Shown: positions 1-12,868, counted from the first letter of the stretch. The stretch is DNA of 64,000 nucleotides from Tetrahymena thermophila SB210 (GCF_000189635.1 NW_002476463.1:434001-498000); one strand, 5' to 3'. Notes: a model not told the origin generated them from the sequence alone. Program-made: numbers and translations.

Positions 1-3000
1 CTCGTACTTAGAATTTCTCTCAAAACCTTTTATTTATCAATTAATTAATAAATGTTTATGAGATATTAAAAAATTTTACTACCTTAGGATCACAAAAATG
101 CTTTTCACACCATTGTAGTTCTTCTCTAGAAGCTCTTTTCTTCTTAAATTCTTCTATAAAATACCTATCTATTATTCCTTTTAGTGGTTTTTCTTCACTG
201 CTCCTATCTGGTAAATATTATTAAAAAGAAAGAGTGGGTGCAATAGAACTATCTTAATTTTAAGGATGGTTGGAAGAATTTTTTAATAATTCTAATTGCT
301 TAGACAAAGGTAATTTGAGTTATTCTTCACTCAAAATTTTAGGAATTGATTGATCCAAAGAAAGAAAATCATTTTATTCTGATTCTTGCCTAATTTACCT
401 GCTCTGCATTTTAGACTCTTTCCTTAACTTGATAAACTCTAGCTAAGATTAAAAAAATTCATTTTCCCATTCTTAAAATATCTTAAGTTCTAATATCATG
501 TCAGATTCTTAGCCTTGATCATATCTAAATATCAAATCAGTGAATTAATCAATTTATTTTAAATTGCCACTAATTTTGTAAAAGGGATTAAAAAATGATT
601 TTCTCTAGCTGTAGATGCTGGCAATAGTGATACATTCTATAAGACAATCGAAAAAGTACCCAAAGCATATGAATTTAGCAAGCTTCAGGTCGCAAGGCAT
701 GTCATTATAAAATCTACCAAGTTTAGTAACTTTTACTTTTATTTTTTCTTTTTATGTATCAGTGTATTGTATTTTTTTTAGTTTCAAAGCTCCTACTGAC
801 ATCAAATTTTCCATAGACTAGCAAATGCTATAATCATCAGGTGCTTCTATTGCTCTTTAAAGAACTCTCACAGGGTCTTCAAACAATCTTAAATTTTATG
901 AATTCTCTAATTACTACTTTTTAGATTTATTTTTAGTAATAGGTCCTGCTATAAGGAAAGCTGTATCTTGCCCATCAAAAACAGGTTTTGTATCAAATTA
1001 CTTCATATAATCTATATCATCAAAATCAGTGCTAAAATTTAATCTCTTTTTTTTCGACTTCTCGCTTTACTTCTCTTTAATTATCTCTTCTATCAAATTA
1101 TTTTATTCAACATCGTCATCATCACCTTTTATTAGATAAAATAAATATGTCAAAAATAAATCAAAGAGTCATTTTAATTTAATATTAAATTTTTATTCAT
1201 TTACTAAGATGAATCTTTTGGTAGTCACTTTCTCCTTCATCTAGAATTTTTATTTTTAAAATAACCTTTTCAATTGGGCATCTTAATATTTCTGGTGTTT
1301 AATAATCTTTTATTTCTGCCATAAAAAATTGTTTAGGAACTAGTCTAATATTTACACCATTGCAGTTTCTGCCAGTCTAATTTAATTAAATTTTTTATAT
1401 TATTGTAAATATTTAATAAAAAAAAATTATTCTTTTACTCTGCCTGCTCTTTGTGTAATTGAAGCCTTTGAAGCCCATTATAGTTCAAGCTTTTCAATTC
1501 CACTTGATGGATTATAATTTATTTCTTTAGTCAAGCAAAAGTCAAACACTACAAAGCAGTTTGGGATAGTAATAGAAGATTCTGCAATATTTGTGGCTAG
1601 AATAATTTTTGTGTAATCTTAATTTCTCCCAAAAAGTTCTTTAGTATTGATGTCTCCCAAACAGGAGTGCAACTCTATGATTTTATATTTATTTTAATTA
1701 TAAATACTCTAATTGGTTTGTTTGAATTCCATCATTATTTAATCTAAGATTGAATGAAGCTTGACGATTTCGTTGTAACCTGGAAGAAATACAAGAATGT
1801 CACCTTTCTTATATGATCTCAGCATAGGTTCTTCCTAAAATTGCACTCTTTTTATTTCTTTAGCAACTATTTTATAAAGATCTTCATTCAATTCAGGTTT
1901 ACGAGCATTAAAATAATTCTTGTTGCATAACTTTTAAGTATCTTTTAAATCCTCTAACCATACTGTCTAAATTTTGTATTTTTAAACTACTTGGATCTCA
2001 ACATAATTTTTTTAATTTGACTCATATTTGCAATTAAATCTGCAAATCATTTTTTGCATTTTTTCATATGTATCATCATGGTCATCTTGATCATTCCAAG
2101 TTTGATGAGCTTTCTGCTGTCCCCAATTACTGTAATCGTCATTCTATTATTGTTTTTTTGTTTGATAAATTATAAAAATAGTATATAATTCATTTAATAT
2201 TACTTGTTTAGTAATTTTTAGCTATTCAGAAAACTTCGAGCTATCAAAATAATATTCTTGACAATCCTAATCTTCCTTTATTTCCTTTTCAAGATTATTA
2301 AGTTCTGTAGTTGAAAAGTAATTTAAAAAAATATCTTTATTCAGTGTAGCACTCATTACAATAAGCTTGATAGAATTTCTATTCTTATGCTGAGATAAAA
2401 ACGTCTTCAGTGCAATTAAACCAAAATCAGACTCAATACCTCTTTCGTGGACTTCATCTAGAATTATGTGAGTGTACTCTCTCAGAAATTAATCAGGATC
2501 ATTAATTAACTTCTATAAAAATATACCTATCGTAACATAGAGTATTTATGTATTTCTATTAAAGTTAGAGTCTTATCCTATATTTCAAATAAATATAAAT
2601 AGCATTTTTAAAATTTAATCCATTAACAAATATCGAACTTGAAGAAAATAAATCAGAAATAATCAAATTATATTCGGTTGTAAATTTGTTTTTTTGATGA
2701 AATATTTTCATTTTAGAATATTTTTCTAAAAAAAGAAATATTTTAATGTTTAACTAAAAGTTAATTAAATTTAATTTTTTCATATTTTTTTTTATTAAAC
2801 TTATGAAAATATTCAATGAACTATTATTTTAAATAAATCTTTTAAATAATTTTAAAATAAAACTAAATATTTTTTTTTCATGTAAATAATTTTAAGTGTT
2901 TCGAAATTAAGCAATGAAAAATAAGTTTATTTATCAAAAAAATTTCTTTAAAAATTATTTTTTTTGTTAAATTTCTTTTTTAATTATTGATCAAAATTTT

Positions 3001-3842
3001 ATGATAAAATCGTATCAAAAATCTTATTTAGCAAAGAAAAATTGCTATAAAATCTTCAAAGACTGACTTAGTTAAGAGAAATTTTTGCATAAAAGTAACT
3101 ATAATGTCTCTAAATAAAATATTTTACCTATTTAATAGCCTACTCTTTGTCCAAGATTTGATTTTAACTCTTATGATACTCTTTCTGCCAAAGCTATTGC
3201 AGCTACTCTTCTTGGCTAAGTTACAATAATTTTAGTAGAAGTATCATCACAAGCAATAAATTTAGGGATTTAAGTACTTTTGCCACAACCTGTATTTCCA
3301 GAAATTACAATCACGCTGTTATTTTTAATTGTCTCTAAAATTGATAGCCTATTTTCATGTACTGGAAGCTCTTCTTGTTCAGGACTAATCGGCTCATTAA
3401 ATTCGTAAAATACTTTTTTCTTATTTCTATTATTGCTATTATTTTAATCCTCTTCAACTACTATCTCTTCTTTAACTATAGTGTTACTAATCTAAATCTC
3501 CTCATCAAATTTCATAAAATCCTCTTATCCTTCTCCAAATTTATCTTGCCTATTCCCACTATTTAGGAAGAGAGTATTTTTAGGAACATCGTTTATTTAA
3601 AAAGAATTCCTCTTTTCTTAATTTTTTTCATTTCTTTTTTCACTAAGTTGCACAGAAGATGGGTTTATTTTGCTATACTCTTTTGTTATATCAGAAATAA
3701 GCTTAATCTTTTTGATTTTTTCTGGTTCATTTATAATTTAGATATCTTAATCTTAAGCTTTGCTTTATGTTTTCTCAGAGCTAGCATTTTCTATGAGAAC
3801 ACTCATTTTCTAAAATGGTCTCTTATAGTTGACATTGCTCAT
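1..3842 (-). CDS. DEAH-box RNA helicase, TDRD9/spindle-E-like (partial, 3' end beyond window)
   Basis: ATP-dependent RNA helicase of the DEAH family. Reading down from ATG 3842, a charged Gln/Glu-rich N-terminus of about 150 residues precedes motif I (GNTGCGKST), Ia (TQPRRVAA), II (DEVHERG, near 2450), III (MSATL), V (TNIAESSITIP) and VI (QRAGRTGR, split by an intron). An HA2-like winged helix (VLQRAIEAPDD...GAL) and a 'TKLGRFYNDMP' segment follow. Introns seen: 3127-2579, 1438-1377, 1204-1126 and 82-27. The stretches VGYQIG...TIGIFLQKL, EILRCPIEKVILK and CLIECITIA resemble the TDRD9/spindle-E branch, known for piRNA functions, more than splicing DEAH proteins; that placement is by eye. An insertion of about 70 acidic/basic residues separates RecA2 from HA2. 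The frame is still open at base 1. No Tudor domain is visible in the part present, but the end is missing. Confidence 0.88.
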
Positions 3843-4849
3843 GATTTCAGCTAAAATTTTAGATAAGATATTTTAAATGAAATTAATTAATTAATTATTA
3901 GCTTATTTTTTGCAATTAAACAAACAAGTTAGAATAAACAAATTAGAGTAAATATCAGTTGATTTTATTATTAATCAGATATTAGATAATAATCTTATTT
4001 GTACAATTTACTTTTTAATAATTTCTAAAAATTTATTTATACCTCCATGCTAATAATATTTAAATGAGTACAATAAAAAACCCAAATACTTACTAATAAT
4101 TAGAGTATTCTTAATTAAAATTGCAGACCTATATATAAAAATAAAATCTTAAAAATTTTTATAATTTAATAAAACTCTTCATTTTTTTTGTACATTATTT
4201 TTTTCTTTTGTTCATAATTTTATTGCTTAATATCCTATTAAACTTAAGCAAAAATAATTTTTAATTCAGACCACCAAGGTATAAGCTAATGTAGGCGTAA
4301 AGATTTAGGAATCCTCGTATGATAGTAATTTTTAATTTATTGGTAAAAAAACCATAGAAAAAGCATAATAAAATTACAATAGTTAATTATAGAATGAAGT
4401 GATTAATTAATTCATTTTTAATCAAAGATAAAGAAATCCTTAATAAAAATATAACCTATTTAATATTCTTATTTGTTTTTCAGTGAATAATTTTATAAAT
4501 TAGCATTATAATCCAGCTAAAAATTTTAAGATTCAGTCAAATAAAACCTAAAAGGTAATAAATAATAATAGTTCATTAAACAAAAAGCGAGGAGGCAATC
4601 AAGTTAAAAGTTAAAAATAAAAGTGGCATTTAACAGATAAAAAACCACAGAAAAATATTAGCAAAATTGACATTTTAATACAATAAATGTAAAAATAGTT
4701 TCATTTTATAATATTCTTTCTCTTTATGATGAAATAACTATTTTTAATATTTCAATTATGATTTCTTGAAACATTTTATTAAGTAAATATTCTTTTAAAA
4801 AATTTAGTCAATTCAAGCTAGATAAATATAGTTAAAAGAATAATACAAG
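3843..4849. other. intergenic spacer (divergent promoter region)
   Basis: About 1 kb of AT-rich DNA between the start of the minus-strand helicase and the start of the plus-strand aminotransferase-fold gene. It must hold both promoters. A slightly GC-richer patch lies at about 4268-4320, but I could not fold it into a tRNA or match it to another RNA. No reading frame there looks coding. Confidence 0.5.
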
Positions 4850-7800
4850 ATGGCATAGAAATAGTAATCTAATGGTTTGAGCGTTGATGAAATCATTGAA
4901 AAAATAATAGGTTTTGCTGAAAGAATAGATACACCATTTGGTGAGATGTGTTCTCTTTCATGTGATTTATAAAGTAATGGTAGACTTTACAAACCTATAG
5001 AGGAGTCGATTGCAAAGCTAAGAGCTCACTTAAACTAAAGAACTTAAAAGTAAACATATGATGGTCATTTAACACATAATATGTATCATTACAGCGTGAA
5101 CACAATACTTGAATTTTTTGGACTGAATTCGAAATAATATTAAATTGAGGAATGTGGATCAAATGAAATTTCGCCGTATACTTATCTAGGAAAGATTTTA
5201 TAAATAAATTATCCAAATAGAAGATATAAAGATGAAGAAGAAAACAATAATGGAGCGTTTAATTCAGAAGTTAATAGAGTACCTTAAGTTTATGTAACGA
5301 GCAGTGAGAGTTATTATAATATTTTACCATGGGCTTTTTATGGATGCAATATGAATTCTATTGAAGTAAATAAGCAATCAGAGATTAATGGAGTTCAACT
5401 TATTGATAAAATATCTAAGTCAAGCGATTAAGATTTGCACATTGTTAGCATTTCTGCTGTTTCTAATATCACTGGCTAGAAAATACCAAATTTAGAAAGC
5501 ATAGTGCAAAGCATTATTGGTTTAAGAGCAGAAATGGCTTTGAGAAATAAGAACATTCGCATTTACTTTTGTCTTGATATTACTCAATTAGCTTAAAGAG
5601 AGAAAATAGATGCAAAAGAAGGGGTTTTCAAAGATGTAGATTTCTTCATCCTTCAAAGTTCTAAGCTCCTTGGCGGAGGCTTTGATTCTACTAACATACT
5701 TATCAGTAAAAAAGAGAGTGCAACTAGCGTTTTAGCTCCTTAAAGACCTTTGGCAGATAACTGCAATAATATCCTTGACTCGCTTACTGAAAATAATGAT
5801 CCTACTAAATTATACAGAGTGGCATTATCCTTGCAGCTCTTGGAAAATATTACTTTTGAAAAAATTAGAGATTTAGAGAAGAAAAACATAGATTTATTGC
5901 TGAAGGAAGTAGCTTCTGCCAATAAAGCTCTTCGCAAATTAAGCGTCCTTCGATATATTAATATATGGGGAGTTGTTTCCGAAAAATCAGAGTTTTCGTA
6001 TGGAAACATCCATTTAAATATTTATGTTCCAGGCAGTGAAATTTTCGATAATGAAAATAAATCTTATCTGCATCCAGATTTAGTTTGCTAAATTCTTCAT
6101 GACATATTTGGAATCTAAGCAACTATGAAGAGAAATGTTAACCTCACAGACAATATTGTTATGCTTAATATTCCAAAAAATATTGCCTCTCAGCTAAATT
6201 CTATAGGATCTTCTGAGTCTATGCTTGGTTGTATTTCATTAGACATCAGCTTTCTCCATAAAGAAGATGAAATAAAATATATTACACAAGCCCTTCAACT
6301 AATCTGTGAAAAGGGTGATGAATTTATCAGATATTATGATAAAAAAACATTCTTGATGAATAATTTTAATTATGATAGCTATGACTTGCACTTAAATCAA
6401 ATGCTTAAAGTGAACGACACGAGAGAAGAAGTTGTCAAAAAAAGAAGTTAAAAATATGATGCATAAATTTCATTAGCAAAAACAATATTTAAAAACTACA
6501 CGAGATACTTTTCTTTGCATGATGGCTACACAAAAGAAAAAACCGAATAGATTAAAAAAAAAGATATTCCATTTTCTATGCCTCCAATAATGACATAAAA
6601 AAGTATGGTAAAATTACCTGATGATCTAAACGATGAAACAGTTTTGAATTTGTAAAAAGTGGCGATCGAAAAAGCCTAAGAATTCGTCAAAACAGAGCTT
6701 GCTAGAATCGAAGCTGAAAGACTTAGGCTACAAAAACTTCAAATGCAAGATAGTGTTGTAATTAACACATAGCCACCTCCGCCAATAGTAAAATAAATTT
6801 ATTTAGTTTTTGTTTTTAAAAATTTAATTTTTTTTCTAAAAATTTTTGTTTTGATTTAAAAAGACTGAACCAGAAATAAAAATAGAACCAAAAGAGCCAA
6901 GTATCCCAAAAGACGAAATGGAAAGATAACTTTAAGAACTGATTGACAAAAAGCTAAATGAAAAGACTAAAAAAGAAAAAGAGGATATGGAAAAGCTTAT
7001 GGAAGCGATGAGAAAAGAAATGTAAGAAAAAATTGATCAGTCATCAGGATACAAAGAATAGTTTGTTTTTGAGGATTTATAGCCTTCAGTTATGTTTAAA
7101 AATGTAATTGATCATAGGGAGAAAAGATATAGAAACTTGCGTATTATATTTAATAACTACGCCAAATTGAACTTAGAATAGTAAGAATTAGAACCAAAGA
7201 AAGAAAAAAAGAGCAGATTTGACATTGTCACTTAGAATTATAAAAAGCAAGAATAACAAATAGCATATACAATCAACGCTTAACAGTTTATGATGTTTTG
7301 CAATTAATTCAATTTATTTAGCGATTAATTTGATGCTAATATTGCTATCTAAATTTACTCTAAAAGTTTAAATAGATCAATTAGTACAAAGGAAATGCAT
7401 TTTACAGAGTTTATTTCTTCACTTGAAAAAATTGCATTAGTTGTGTATTACAACAATAATCTTTTAATTACCAGCTTTGATAAGACAGAAGCACTTTATT
7501 AGTTTTTGGAAATCGACGATGTTCATAAAATTAAAGTAAAAATGTCTTTACCTTTGACAAGAGAAAATTTCTCTGTCAACAAAAGCCAATACTTTGGAAG
7601 TAACCCCAGCAACGTTAGAGAAGTGCCTAGCTCTCATAAGTAGCTTAGCATCGGAAACGGTTAATCTAAATCACCTGGCTAAAGCCGTCTCCATTAACTA
7701 GATTATGACTCGGGTGATCTGAGTTAATAAGTAGCCCTCTAAAAAAAATATGTTCATAATCACCAGCAACCTTAAAATTATTCAATAAATTCTAACAAAA

Positions 7801-8285
7801 AAAACAGCAATATATTTTAGAATCAGTCAACTGATCTAAATTGGAACGAAATAAATTCTGTTATGGTGAACCCCTAATCATTATTTAAAAATGAAAGCAA
7901 CTTTCTTTATCATGAATATGGTACAGGAAGGACTTCATTATCTAAAGTAAATTCAAGCAAAATTTCAAAAAATATTGATACATCCCAGTCACTTTCTTAT
8001 TTATCTCCTAATAATTTACTGTAATAACAATAATATGCAAAGCATCTGTCTTAAAGTCCTATCAAGAGCGGTTCTACAGATATGCAAAAGCAATATCCTA
8101 TTTAAAATTACTCCATGTAGTAGCTATATGGAATGCAACAATCTCCAGAGAGTCGAAAAAACAACATGATTCATAGAATAAAAGAAATAGAAGACAGTGA
8201 AATTAAAAAATAAAAGGACCTCTTATCTTTCCTTCAAAGTAATATGAGTAACTAAAGATACAGGCACCCAAAAAAACTAATTTGA
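4850..8285 (+). CDS. class V aminotransferase-fold (PLP-type) protein with long Gln-rich C-terminal tail
   Basis: Two exons, 4850-6787 and 6864-8285 (76-bp intron), give 1119 residues. The N-terminal ~450 residues follow the order of class V aminotransferase/cysteine-desulfurase-like enzymes: a small-residue entry segment, a THNMYHYS helix, YVTSSESYYNILPW (where relatives have the substrate-side His-Ser region), SAVSNITG, an Asp in CLDITQ (about residue 243) that would contact the PLP ring nitrogen, and SSKLLGGG with Lys at about 272 where the Schiff-base Lys lies. The usual His before that Lys is Ser, and the glycine-rich phosphate-binding loop is not recognisable (ECGSNE), so it may be a pseudoenzyme. 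The rest is charged coiled coil (about 560-750) and a Gln/Asn/Ser-rich disordered tail. First in-frame ATG chosen. Function unknown. Confidence 0.75.
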
Positions 8286-8913
8286 ATATTTTTTAATATT
8301 AACAAATTAGTTAAAAAAACAAATAAACTTATTTTTTATAAAATAAAACAACCAATAAATAAATACATTAATAAAAAACAAATAGATAGATAGATAAATA
8401 AATAAAGAATTTATAATATAAAATTAAGAAAATATTATAAATGGATTAAAATATAATAAATTTATTAAAACAAGAATTAATTTTCTTTCAAACTTATTTT
8501 GTTTTGTAAATAATTAGATAAATATTATTTTATTTTGTATTTTTAATTCAGTGAATGTATCTTATTTCTAATAAATTTCATCACAATCATTCAAATTAAA
8601 TATAGATAAATAATTTTTTTACTTTTTACATAGAAATATAGCTGTTCCTGTATTTGAAATATCATGATTTGTGATATTTCAAATAATTCTTATATTGATT
8701 ATGAATTTTTTTTTTCGAAATCTTATATTGAACTAAACTGAAATTTTTTTTTACAATTTATTGACATTAATTACTGAGGATTTAGAGTATTTAAAATTTA
8801 TTTGGAATTTGATTTATCTTTTTTTAAATGTATTTTATTAGACCTTTTTTTTTAAATTGTAAAACATATTTTCTAAAAATTTAAATTTTATTTATAATAA
8901 AATTTAATATTAT
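8286..8913. other. convergent intergenic region
   Basis: Spacer between the 3' ends of two convergent genes. It holds an ATAG/AATA-type simple repeat (8380-8405) and the perfect hairpin listed separately. No coding frame seen. Confidence 0.5.
8652..8684. terminator. perfect 13-bp stem hairpin between convergent genes
   Basis: Arms ATTTGAAATATCA (8652-8664) and its exact complement (8672-8684) flank a 7-base loop. It sits between two converging transcription units, where it could act in 3'-end formation of either RNA. That role is inference; short palindromes are also expected by chance in AT-rich DNA, although a perfect 13-bp arm is long. Confidence 0.35.
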
Positions 8914-10512
8914 TCATTTATTTTTAATTTTTTCTTAGATTTTTTATTATTGGAGTTAGTTTATAAATGCAGGGATGTCAGCTTTTTATGGATCTATTTT
9001 GACTTTTACTATTTTACTACCTTATTTGGATTGATTTGATACTTATTTGATTGGCCTGTAATATCTATGATTGTAATATTTTCTTGGTAGTAGCTCTAAA
9101 TCGTCTTCTTTACAGTTTTAAATTGGTTAATCAGGAGATTGACATAATTTTGCTTTTCGAGATGGACAAAGTTCAATATATTTTTGGTCTTTTTAATAGC
9201 TAGTTTAATTTTAAGAATTAAATTATCCTTCATAACTAGGAATTTGCAAAAAATATCCAACTTTATTTATTTTTTAGACATTTTAGTTAATTAGGTTATC
9301 TACTTAATTGTAATTATATTCTTAATCTTTAGAAATTTTTATTATTTTACTTTAGTATTCCTAATTGCAATGATTTTTTTTGTAGGCTGTATCTTCTTCA
9401 ACAAATTTATCATAGCAAGAAAATACAGTTTTTTATAATTTTTCGGCTTTTTGAGCATAATTAATGAAGTCATTTTGAGTTAAATCATTTTTTCTTTCAA
9501 GCACCTATTTTAATTTGAATGAAACTTTTTCCTTATCATAATCATTATTTTGAATTTGACTTCTTTGATTTGGACTGAATGACCTATGTCTGTTTAAAAA
9601 TTTAACTAAATCTTTTTAGCCTAAATTCAAAGCTGATTTATCGTTTTCATTGTTTACCTTCTACTCAAAATTACATTTATTTTAATCATATAAAACATTA
9701 TCCTTAAGATGACCAAGTTCTTCAAACATTTTATGAGATTAAACTCTTGAAAACGAATTGATATTGAAAGGAATCGAACGCACATTAGGTGGTAGTTCTT
9801 ATAATTAAATTATAGGCTCATCTAACTTAACATTTTTTTATGCATAGTTTTATCTGTAAGTTGAGTCAACCTCAGAAGGAGATAGCTATACTTTCAAACT
9901 TGATGTTTTATAATTATTTTAGTTTCTAGCCTAAGTTACTCTTATCTGATTGTCCAAGTCTCTCTAAAAATTTGTTTTAGAGCAGAGCTGATTTATTTCT
10001 TCATCAGTAAATTATTGATTTTTCTATTTAGGTGATGGATCATAAAAAGGTTTTTCGTTACCATATTTTAACATTCTTGGATAGTAATTCGCAATATCCC
10101 TGCTAGTAAGACTGTCTGTATTCGAATTTAAATCTCCATTTTGATTACTTCTACTTTCAAGAGATCTGGAAGAACTGCCAATTTTTTCATTTGTAAATCT
10201 TAAATTTAATACAGATTTTGTTTAATCAACTTATTCCTTAATACTTCCATTTCCTGCATTATAATTTTTATTAGGTGGGCTGTAACTTCTCATATAAATT
10301 GACTATGGGGCTGCTTAAATTTGTATTTATAATTTTTGGCTTCTACATTTACATTTTCCGCAAGAACAAATATTGCACAAGCAATCCCCCTTGACATGGT
10401 TAAAGTATTTTTAATTTTTTTCCTCTAAATCTAGCCAATGGTTCTCTAAAATTTCTTTTTTCTCTAAAGCTTCTTTATTTAGTAGGTTATATTTATCAAA
10501 AGTTGAACTCAT
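8914..10512 (-). CDS. hypothetical Gln/Asn-rich protein with N-terminal Cys motif (SAXO-like?)
   Basis: One uninterrupted frame of 532 residues from ATG 10512 to TGA 8914-8916. Near residue 45 is a Cys cluster, CNICSCGKCKC, followed by a long low-complexity region rich in Gln, Asn, Ser and Lys with scattered short Tyr-containing motifs (for example STYRQNYAQ). The Cys cluster followed by disordered Tyr motifs recalls SAXO/FAM154 microtubule-stabilising proteins of cilia and basal bodies, but the match is weak and the regular repeats of that family are not clear. No membrane segment or signal peptide. An in-frame ATG further upstream (10596) lies in very AT-rich, hydrophobic-coding sequence and was not chosen. 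Confidence 0.7.
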
Positions 10513-11893
10513 TTGTAAAAATACAAAAATTAATAAAGTAAAAAACTTTAAATGAAAAAAGTAAATAACTAAATATATTTTTTCATTTAAGAACAAAAAA
10601 TATAAAATCTAAATTCAAAATAACTGTGAAATAGATAAATTAATTATTCTCCAACCCTTCCTAATTTAAATTATAAAAGAACATTAAATAGAATTGAATT
10701 ATATTTTTTCGTTTATAAAATAATATCAAATTTCTATTATTTTACAATATTTTCATTAAGATTTTATATTCCTTAAAATATAAAACAAAAATGATTGACA
10801 AATTATAAAAGTAATAACAATACCAAACAAATTGTTTTTTAATTTTATTTTATTTAAAGCTTTTAACTCATTTTTATTATTTATTAGATGAATTAAAGTA
10901 CTACATTTAATTCAAATACAATTAAATCATTTAGCAAATTGAGTTAATAATTATGTAAAAATACATAAATTAGTCTTAAAGCAAAATATATTTTATTAAT
11001 TAAATTAAAATTAATGAAAAAACTAATAATTAAATTTATATTTCGATTTAAAAACAAATTGAAAAATTTACATTCTAAATAAATGTAAAATAGATAAATT
11101 TATTAATACAAACATTTTTTTTTAATTATTTAAGACATATAAAAGAATTATATTTTTTCATTTACAAATTACAATAAAATTTCTATTAATTTTATAGTTT
11201 TAAGATCATGGTTTTTTATTCCTTAAAATATTTTTAAAAAAATGAATGATGAATCATGAAATTAAAAACAATATCAAATAAATTGTTTTTTAATTTTATT
11301 TTATTTAAAATTTTAACTAGTTTTATTATTTTGTTATTTTTTTATTGTTTATTAGATGAATTTAATTGTCTTAAAGAATTACATTTAATCAAATAAACTT
11401 AAATCATTTAGCAAATCGAGTTAATGATTCTGTAAAAATATGAATAAGGATTTATGAAAATAAATTATTCTTAAGACAAAATGTATTTTATTGATTAAAT
11501 TTTTGTGAATATTTTAAACATGCGGAGATAAGATGTAAATCTGTCTATGTATTTTATAATTTTCTTAGTCAAAAATGTTAATGAAATATTTGATAATTCC
11601 TTTTGAATAAATGAGATTACTAGATTAATAATTAGTCCCCCTAAAGAAAAAGTGGTTAACTTTTAAAGTTCGATAAAATTTGTATCTAGAAAGAAAGATT
11701 TCGAATAAAAACATCATACTCAGTTTATTAGAAGATAATATTTAGTTAAAACTCGCCAATTTTAGTTTTCTTTAATTAGAAAAAATCTTAATGCATGCAT
11801 GTCAGTGAGTTAAATTTGGATTGATTGATTTCTGTTTAGATATAAAACAATCTAAAAAATTAAAACTTTAATCAAAATAAAGTAAAACAAAAT
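10513..11893. other. divergent intergenic region with a duplicated block
   Basis: 1.4-kb spacer between a minus-strand gene start and a plus-strand nuclease start. Most of it is the two-copy direct repeat listed next. The last 390 bases (11505-11893), with several short A-tracts, probably carry the nuclease promoter. No gene seen. Confidence 0.5.
10610..11505. repeat. two-copy diverged direct repeat, unit about 390-430 bp
   Basis: Copy 1 (about 10620-11005) and copy 2 (about 11080-11505) share, in order, an AGATAAATT stretch, ATTATATTTTTTC, TTATTCCTTAAAATAT, a long AATTGTTTTTTAATTTT block, TTTATTAGATGAATT, AAATCATTTAGCAAAT and a TCTTAA...TATTTTATT end. The offset is about 457 bp. Both copies are noncoding and carry many substitutions and indels, so the duplication is old. 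Confidence 0.75.
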
Positions 11894-12868
11894 ATGAGAA
11901 ATACCTTTTTGCTTTGCATTTTATTGATCGCAGGAGTTAGCTGCTGGTGGGATGGTGGTCATATGATGACTGCTGAAATCGCTAAGTAAGAAATTCTTGC
12001 AAGAAATGCTACTCTTTACGAACAAATTGAAAAGTACGTCACTATTCTTAACCCTCTCTGTGATGCAAGAAGTTAAGATTTTGTCTAAGCTGCTAGTTGG
12101 GCTGATGATATCAAGGATGATGCTATGAATTTCTGGTACGGATGGCACTTCTATGACAAGCCTGAAAATCCTTAAGGTTTGTATGTTATTTTGGATTAGG
12201 ACAACCAAGTCTACAACAGTATTACTGGCATCAAGAGAGCTATTTAAGAGTTATCTAGAAAGTATTATTTACCTCTTTAAAACAACTTGAATATATCAGT
12301 ATAATAAGCTATTATGATGCGTCTTTTAATACATATTGTCGGTGATATGCATCAACCTCTTCATAATGTTAATATGTACAACTACACTTACACTTAAGGT
12401 GATTTAGGTGGTAACAAGGAAAAAATTTTACTCCTCAACAAGACTTCTATGATTCTCCACTCCTATTTTGATAGTGGCGCAACTCGTCTTGACAGCTTCC
12501 CTCGTCCTCTTACATAAGAAAAATTAAGTAATCTTTCTGCTTTAGCTTATGAATTCAGAGCCTAATATCCCAGATCTTATTTCGGTCAAAGAATGAATGT
12601 CACCACTCCTGAACAATGGGCTTAAGAATCCTATGATATTGCTCACAATTTCATTTATCCTTTTGTTACTAAAACTAATCAAATTACTCCTGAATGGGAT
12701 ACTGAATCCTACGAAATAATCAAGTAATAACTTGCTTTGGGTGGTTATAGACTTGCTGATATCTTACTTGGTATCTTTTAAAACTAAACTGCACCAGTTA
12801 ACCAAACTAAATCTACAAATACCTAAACTAATTCTACTTCTAATCTTAGAAAGACAATTATTGCTTGA
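11894..12868 (+). CDS. secreted S1/P1-type nuclease (copy 1)
   Basis: Single exon, 324 residues. Zinc-dependent endonuclease of the S1/P1 family, which cuts single-stranded DNA and RNA and removes 3'-phosphates. A hydrophobic signal peptide (residues 1-17) ends just before WWDGGH; in this family the mature N-terminal Trp and that His bind zinc. The other ligand motifs are visible: ASWADD (Asp71), WHF (His85), HIVGDMHQPLH (His147, Asp151, His157), GDLGGN and LHSYFD (His189, Asp193). A Thr/Asn/Ser-rich tail with likely N-glycosylation sites follows. Family size is about 270-300 residues, so this is full length. The neighbour at 14263 is a close paralogue in the same orientation, suggesting tandem duplication. 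Probably secreted or delivered to food vacuoles for nucleic-acid digestion (inference). Confidence 0.95.

Noticed and set aside
4268..4320. Possible tRNA
   Set aside because: Slightly GC-richer but no acceptor stem, T-loop consensus or cloverleaf could be made.
5740..6009. 89-codon minus-strand frame
   Set aside because: It lies wholly inside the aminotransferase-fold gene on the other strand; a shadow frame.
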